From Rheinheimera pacifica (lineage in GTDB: Bacteria > Pseudomonadota > Gammaproteobacteria > Enterobacterales > Alteromonadaceae), in contig NZ_FNXF01000001.1 in assembly GCF_900108485.1 (NCBI RefSeq), forward strand, positions 186,001 to 250,000: a stretch of 64,000 nt of DNA, read 5' to 3'. Both the position numbers and the translations under genes were made by a program. This document shows positions 60,066 through 64,000 of this stretch, one piece after another (the stretch's first letter is position 1; every line of letters starts with the position of its first letter). The notes below the pieces were generated by a model. It saw only the letters and a program-made list of their open reading frames with translations. It was not told the DNA's origin and made no database searches.

Positions 60066-61277
60066 TTAGTTGGCGGAAAACTGAGCATAGATATGCTGCA
60101 TTATTGCTTTGGCTAAATCAGCTTTGGGCTGAGCCGGTAATGCCTGCTCGCCATGCTGCCATACCAGGGTGACAGCATTATGATCGCTGTTAAAACCCAG
60201 TTCAGTGCCCGATACATCATTGGCGCAAATTAAATCCAGCTTTTTGCGTGTCAGTTTATCTTTGGCGTATTGCACTACGTTTTGTGTTTCTGCGGCAAAA
60301 CCTACGGTAAAAGGGCGCTGTACGGTTAATGCTGCAACGGCGGCAATAATATCCGGGTTTTTTACCAGCTTTAGCTCAATGCTGTCGCTGGCAGTTTTCT
60401 TCATTTTTTCACTGGCAACCTGTGCCACACGATAATCGGCCACCGCTGCGCAGCCAATGAAAATATCGTTTTGTGTGGCTTGGGCCAGTGCAGCTTCGAG
60501 CATTTGCTCTGCGGTAGTAACGTCAATGCGTGTTACCCCCGCAGGTGTAGCTAACTGCACCGGGCCGCTAATCAGCGTGACCTGTGCGCCCATAGCCGCG
60601 GCGGCTTGTGCTAAGGCAAAGCCCATTTTGCCTGAGCTGTGGTTAGAGATATAACGCACCGGATCAATAGCTTCGCGCGTTGGCCCCGCGGTAATTGTGA
60701 TTTTAATGTTATTAAGTTGCTGTTCAGCTGAAAAATGTTTTTCTAATGCGCTGACCAGCTCTAAAGGCTCGAGCATACGGCCTGAGCCGACGTCGCCGCA
60801 GGCTTGCTCACCCACTCCCGGGCCATAAATGTAAAAATTATGTGCTTTTAAAGTGGCTAAATTATGCTGGGTAGCTATGTTTTTATACATCTGCTGGTTC
60901 ATTGCAGGCGCTACAGCAACAGGTGCCGCGGTGGCCAGCACACAGGTAGTCAGCAAATCGTTGGCTAAGCCGTGCGCCATGCGGGCGATAATATCGGCGC
61001 TGGCGGGGGCAATTAACACTATGTCAGCCCATTTTGCCAGCTCGATATGGCCCATGGCGGCTTCTGCAGCAGGGTCTAGCAAGCTGGTGCTTACCGGGTT
61101 ACCTGATACGGCCTGCAGTGTCAGCGGAGTAATAAAGTGCTGGGCGGCGTCGGTTAAAATAACCCGCACATCCGCGCCACGCTCTTTTAAGCGGCGTACT
61201 AAGTCTGCACTTTTATAGGCAGCAATACCGCCGCTGATACCAAGCAAAATGTGTTTTTGGGCAAGGGTTTGCAACAT
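60066..61277 (-). CDS. coaBC: Bifunctional phosphopantothenoylcysteine decarboxylase/synthetase
   Basis: The 403-residue protein makes 4'-phosphopantetheine precursors for coenzyme A. CoaC part: [53 protein letters not shown], and the active-site region APAMNQQMY. CoaB part: [45 protein letters not shown] and [26 protein letters not shown]-like [10 protein letters not shown]. The ATG at 61277 gives [17 protein letters not shown]; the longer frame adds 28 residues that belong to the radC leader. No clear ribosome site was found. It is divergent from radC, the usual arrangement. Confidence 0.95.
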   Translation of the reverse strand: MLQTLAQKHILLGISGGIAAYKSADLVRRLKERGADVRVILTDAAQHFITPLTLQAVSGNPVSTSLLDPAAEAAMGHIELAKWADIVLIAPASADIIARMAHGLANDLLTTCVLATAAPVAVAPAMNQQMYKNIATQHNLATLKAHNFYIYGPGVGEQACGDVGSGRMLEPLELVSALEKHFSAEQQLNNIKITITAGPTREAIDPVRYISNHSSGKMGFALAQAAAAMGAQVTLISGPVQLATPAGVTRIDVTTAEQMLEAALAQATQNDIFIGCAAVADYRVAQVASEKMKKTASDSIELKLVKNPDIIAAVAALTVQRPFTVGFAAETQNVVQYAKDKLTRKKLDLICANDVSGTELGFNSDHNAVTLVWQHGEQALPAQPKADLAKAIMQHIYAQFSAN

Positions 61278-61359
61278 GACAGAGACACCAGAACCGGAAA
61301 AAACTGGCGATAAGATAGCATGGAAACACAAATTCAGCATCAATTCAGGGAGGGATAGC

Positions 61360-62034
61360 ATGAGTATTCGTCACTGGCCGGCCACCGAGCGGCCACGGGA
61401 AAAACTGCTCGACAGAGGCGCGACAGCACTGTCAGACGCCGAATTACTGGCTATTTTTCTACGCACCGGTATTGCCGGTACTGACGCCGTAACGCTGGCG
61501 CGGCAGTTGTTAAGTCAGTTTGGTTCGCTAAGGCGCTTATTGGGCGCCAGCCAGGCTGATTTTTGCTCGGCCAAAGGTTTAGGCGAAGCCAAGTTTGTAC
61601 AGCTGCAGGCTGTGCTGGAGCTGAGCAAACGTTATTTACAGCAGCAGATGCAGCGCGATACCGTGTTTAGTGAACCGGCCACCGTGAAGCGTTATTTGCA
61701 ACATGCTATCAGTGGTGAGCAGCGCGAAGTCTTTCTTTTACTGTATTTAGATAGCCAACACCGGCTGATTAAAGCCGAGCCATTATTTGCCGGCACTATA
61801 GATGCGTCCCCGGTGTATCCGCGTATTGTAGTTCAGCAGGCTTTAGCGCATAATGCCGCCGCTGTTATTCTGGCGCACAATCATCCCTCTGGCGTGGCTG
61901 AACCAAGCCGGGCGGACAGAGCGATTACTGAACGATTAATTCAGGCGTTAATGTTGGTAGATATCAAGGTATTGGATCACTTTATTGTGGGCGATGCTGA
62001 TGTAATCTCCTTTGCAGAGCGTGGCTGGCTGTGA
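61360..62034 (+). CDS. radC: RadC family JAB-domain protein
   Basis: The 224-residue protein has an N-terminal helix-hairpin-helix part ([41 protein letters not shown]) and a C-terminal JAB/JAMM domain with the zinc motif [14 protein letters not shown] and upstream glutamate. Despite its name a role in DNA repair is not supported in E. coli. GGAGG seven bases before the ATG at 61360 sets the start; the open frame runs 37 codons further back across the coaBC leader. It comes before rpmB-rpmG in the same direction, with a promoter for rpmB in the gap. Confidence 0.95.
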   Translation: MSIRHWPATERPREKLLDRGATALSDAELLAIFLRTGIAGTDAVTLARQLLSQFGSLRRLLGASQADFCSAKGLGEAKFVQLQAVLELSKRYLQQQMQRDTVFSEPATVKRYLQHAISGEQREVFLLLYLDSQHRLIKAEPLFAGTIDASPVYPRIVVQQALAHNAAAVILAHNHPSGVAEPSRADRAITERLIQALMLVDIKVLDHFIVGDADVISFAERGWL

Positions 62035-62085
62035 AGATCCGCTGGGATCCTTGCCGGATCTCTGCGCGCGGGCGAAAGATTTCGC

Positions 62086-62114
62086 TTGAATAAGGCGGCT
62101 TATTCGTGTATAAA
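62086..62114 (+). promoter_or_regulatory. Strong sigma-70 promoter of rpmB-rpmG
   Basis: TTGAAT (62086-62091) and TATAAA (62109-62114) are separated by 17 bases, followed by a leader of about 80 bases to the rpmB start. This gives ribosomal protein genes their own expression independent of radC. Confidence 0.75.
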
Positions 62115-62198
62115 TTGCGCCCTCTTGTTTTGGGGCAACCTTCTTGGCCAGAAGGGTGATGACAGCTCGAGCTGATGTAATTTTGGAGAACTATTGAC

Positions 62199-62435
62199 AT
62201 GTCTAGAGTGTGCCAAGTAACTGGCAAAGGTCCGATGGTGGGTAACCGTCGTTCACACGCCAACAATGCTACTAAGCGCCGTTTCCTGCCTAACCTGCAA
62301 ACTCACCGTTTCTGGGTTGAAAGTGAAAACCGTTTTGTTACATTACGTACTTCTACCCGTGGTATGCGCATCATCGATAAGAAAGGTATCGATGCGGTAT
62401 TAGCCGAAGTGCGTGCTAACGGTCACAAGGTGTAA
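62199..62435 (+). CDS. rpmB: Ribosomal protein L28
   Basis: The 78-residue 50S subunit protein begins [39 protein letters not shown] and ends [23 protein letters not shown], almost as in E. coli L28. GGAG precedes the ATG by ten bases. It is first in the rpmB-rpmG operon, driven by the promoter at 62086. Confidence 0.98.
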   Translation: MSRVCQVTGKGPMVGNRRSHANNATKRRFLPNLQTHRFWVESENRFVTLRTSTRGMRIIDKKGIDAVLAEVRANGHKV

Positions 62436-62446
62436 GGAAATAAAAA

Positions 62447-62602
62447 ATGCGCGATAAAATCCGTTTAGTCTCTTCTGCAGGCACTGGTTTCTTCTATACA
62501 ACTACGAAGAACAAGCGCACCATGCCAGAAAAGATGGAAATCAAAAAGTTTGATCCTAAAGTGCGCAAGCATGTGATTTTCAAAGAAGCGAAAATCAAGT
62601 AA
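62447..62602 (+). CDS. rpmG: Ribosomal protein L33
   Basis: The gene encodes 51 residues, [20 protein letters not shown] followed by [17 protein letters not shown] and [14 protein letters not shown], the standard gammaproteobacterial L33 (cysteine-free type, so zinc independent). AAGGAA is seven bases before the ATG. It follows rpmB by 11 bases and is closed by a strong terminator. Confidence 0.98.
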   Translation: MRDKIRLVSSAGTGFFYTTTKNKRTMPEKMEIKKFDPKVRKHVIFKEAKIK

Positions 62603-62612
62603 TCGAACACAG

Positions 62613-62643
62613 AAACCCGGCCAACGCCGGGTTTTTGCTTTTT
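62613..62643 (+). terminator. Rho-independent terminator after rpmG
   Basis: AAACCCGGC and GCCGGGTTT form a nine-pair stem with loop CAAC, followed by TTTTT and, after GC, another T run. It begins 11 bases past the rpmG stop. Confidence 0.95.
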
Positions 62644-62694
62644 AAAGCCTACCTAAGTTACTATGCCGCAAAGCTTTTGCCGACAGGTATGGTT

Positions 62695-63177
62695 ATGTTA
62701 AAACTCTCCCGCCGTAACTGGAATAACGTACTGATTTTTGCAGTGCTGGTGCTGATGTTTGCGCTGTATGGCATTCCGCAGCGCTTATCGCAGTTTAATG
62801 CGCCTGAGCACCGCTTGATCCCCGCTGATAGTGAATTACTGATGGTAGCTTTTGCTAATACGCGGCTTATTAAAGCCGGCCCACAATGGCAGTTGCAACC
62901 CCAGCGGCAGAAACCGGTAGATGCAGCACAGCTGGCAGTGGCCTGGCAGCATAGTTTACTTACGCCGGTTGAAGTGCCCGCAGATAAAAGCCGTGTGCCG
63001 GTAGCACAAGCCAGTGTGCAGCTGGTTGGGCAAACTGCGCCGCTAATTTGGTTGCTGTATCCGGCTGCTGATACCGATGGCGGGCAATTCTTATTACAGC
63101 AAGCCGGGCAGAGTCAGTTTTACCAGTTAACTGCTGCACAGGCGGCGCAGTTGTTTTTAATCGATATGGCGGAGTAA
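62695..63177 (+). CDS. Hypothetical single-pass membrane protein
   Basis: I do not recognise a family. The 160-residue protein has one N-terminal transmembrane helix ([19 protein letters not shown]) preceded by positive residues (KLSRRN), so the rest is probably periplasmic. That part has [23 protein letters not shown] near residue 50 and [29 protein letters not shown] further on, alternating strand-like segments. The ATG at 62695 is preceded by AGG at seven bases; an ATG six bases earlier is possible. It abuts mutM by two bases, so it is co-translated with it. Its link to DNA repair is unclear and may be just position. Confidence 0.7.
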   Translation: MLKLSRRNWNNVLIFAVLVLMFALYGIPQRLSQFNAPEHRLIPADSELLMVAFANTRLIKAGPQWQLQPQRQKPVDAAQLAVAWQHSLLTPVEVPADKSRVPVAQASVQLVGQTAPLIWLLYPAADTDGGQFLLQQAGQSQFYQLTAAQAAQLFLIDMAE

Positions 63178-63179
63178 CC

Positions 63180-63989
63180 GTGCCGGAATTACCTGAAGTA
63201 GAAGTGTCGCGCCAGGGCATTAGCCCTTATCTTGAAAACCAGCAGCTCGTTAACGTGGTAGCACGCCAGCGCCAGCTGCGCTGGTGGGTACCTGACGAGG
63301 TGCTGGCTCAGCTGAACCAGCCTGTTTTATCAGTAACACGCCGCGCCAAGTATTTGCTTATTCAGCTGCCGCAGGGCGATATTATTTTGCACCTGGGTAT
63401 GTCAGGCCATTTAAAGGTTATACCCTCAGATACGCCAGCAACTAAGCATGATCATATTGATCTGGTATTAGCCAGCGGTATGGCGCTGCGGCTAAACGAT
63501 ACCCGCCGTTTTGGTGCTGTGCTGTGGCAGCATAAGGGGGAAACCCACCCATTACTGGCCAGCCTGGGGCCGGAGCCGCTGAGCGATAATTTTAACCTGG
63601 CGCATTTAACGGCCGCTTTTGCCAAGCGCAGCAGTGCCGTAAAACTGGTGCTGATGGATAACCACGTGGTGGTAGGAGTGGGTAACATTTACGCCAACGA
63701 AGCCTTGTTTAAAGCCGGTATTTTGCCGTCCAAACCAGCCAAAGCGGTAACAGCTGCGCAATTGGAAAAACTGTTGCCGGTGATCAAAGACACGCTGGCC
63801 GCAGCCATTAAGCAGGGCGGCACAACGTTAAAAGATTTTAGCCAGGCTGATGGTAAGCCTGGCTATTTTGCCCAGCAATTGCAGGTATATGGCCGCGGCG
63901 GTCAGCCTTGTTTAACCTGTGGCACTGTATTAAGTGAAATTCGTCTTGGCCAGCGCAGCACTGTGTTTTGTTCGAAGTGTCAGAATTAA
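63180..63989 (+). CDS. mutM: Formamidopyrimidine-DNA glycosylase (MutM/Fpg)
   Basis: The 269-residue bifunctional glycosylase/AP lyase removes 8-oxoguanine and formamidopyrimidines from DNA. The catalytic N-terminus PELPEVE (after the initiator) is intact, with [12 protein letters not shown] (the catalytic lysine), HLGMSGHL, a helix-two-turn-helix [19 protein letters not shown] and the zinc finger with CLTC and CSKC ([11 protein letters not shown]). Translation starts with GTG at 63180, GGAG five bases upstream. The stop lies 11 bases before the window end. Confidence 0.97.
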   Translation: MPELPEVEVSRQGISPYLENQQLVNVVARQRQLRWWVPDEVLAQLNQPVLSVTRRAKYLLIQLPQGDIILHLGMSGHLKVIPSDTPATKHDHIDLVLASGMALRLNDTRRFGAVLWQHKGETHPLLASLGPEPLSDNFNLAHLTAAFAKRSSAVKLVLMDNHVVVGVGNIYANEALFKAGILPSKPAKAVTAAQLEKLLPVIKDTLAAAIKQGGTTLKDFSQADGKPGYFAQQLQVYGRGGQPCLTCGTVLSEIRLGQRSTVFCSKCQN

Positions 63990-64000
63990 AACCGCTTTTT

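Noticed and set aside
62041-62198. Possible riboswitch or L28 autoregulatory leader before rpmB
   Set aside because: The leader has a small hairpin (CTTCTTGGCCAGAAG) but nothing matches a known riboswitch or ribosomal-protein leader motif that I can recognise.

Overview
The window is chromosomal DNA of a gammaproteobacterium. The blocks gmk-rpoZ-spoT-ridA-recG, yicC/rph-pyrE, slmA-dut-coaBC/radC-rpmB-rpmG-mutM and recC-recB-recD are in orders usual for Alteromonadales-type relatives of E. coli. Together with a TonB-receptor sugar locus, a fatty acid cis/trans isomerase and a beta-propeller diguanylate cyclase, this suggests a free-living aquatic genus near Rheinheimera/Alishewanella. That placement is inference; no rRNA gene is present to test it.

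Layout. 1-10500: the 3' end of cysW, then a long leftward run: porin, a YcsI/DUF1445 protein, an AlbA_2-domain protein, recG, a periplasmic solute-binding protein, ridA, spoT, rpoZ and gmk. 10700-15900: a DUF4442 protein, a propeller/GGDEF diguanylate cyclase and pepD. 15900-17530: a 760-base AT-rich gap with hairpins and terminators, then a DUF2442 gene divergent from a yefM-yoeB toxin-antitoxin pair. 17520-27680: accessory metabolism and regulation: a DMT exporter divergent from a LysR regulator, a PEP-mutase-family lyase, an M14 peptidase, a MarR-HlyD-DUF2955 efflux operon, and two secreted alpha/beta hydrolases divergent from an AraC regulator. 27839-31540: a small conflict-type cluster holding vapBC, a 624-residue protein with a predicted PD-(D/E)XK nuclease end, and a HicA-like/HTH gene pair behind a 30-base palindrome. 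31740-37000: LysE exporter, DUF502, Rrf2 regulator, flavin oxidoreductase and cis/trans isomerase.

37100-46190 is the full recCBD operon, with overlapping reading frames and no ptrA. 46185-53730 is a sucrose module: fructokinase, LacI regulator, sucrose phosphorylase, MFS permease and TonB receptor. Three near-identical 14-base palindromes mark it as one regulon. Then come a succinate-semialdehyde dehydrogenase, a lone BLUF photoreceptor, yicC, rph, pyrE, dgkA, slmA, dut, coaBC, radC, rpmB, rpmG, a small membrane-anchored protein and mutM.

The least explained parts are: (1) a set of intergenic elements of about 100 bases that fold into a long interrupted outer stem holding inner hairpins, with two 113-base copies around dgkA whose cores are almost identical while their outer arms differ yet still pair; (2) the 624-residue putative nuclease; and (3) the cysteine-containing HicA-like pair. 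No rRNA, tRNA, CRISPR array, insertion sequence or prophage was recognised. Many starts were moved inward from the longest open frame on the basis of ribosome binding sites, as explained per gene.
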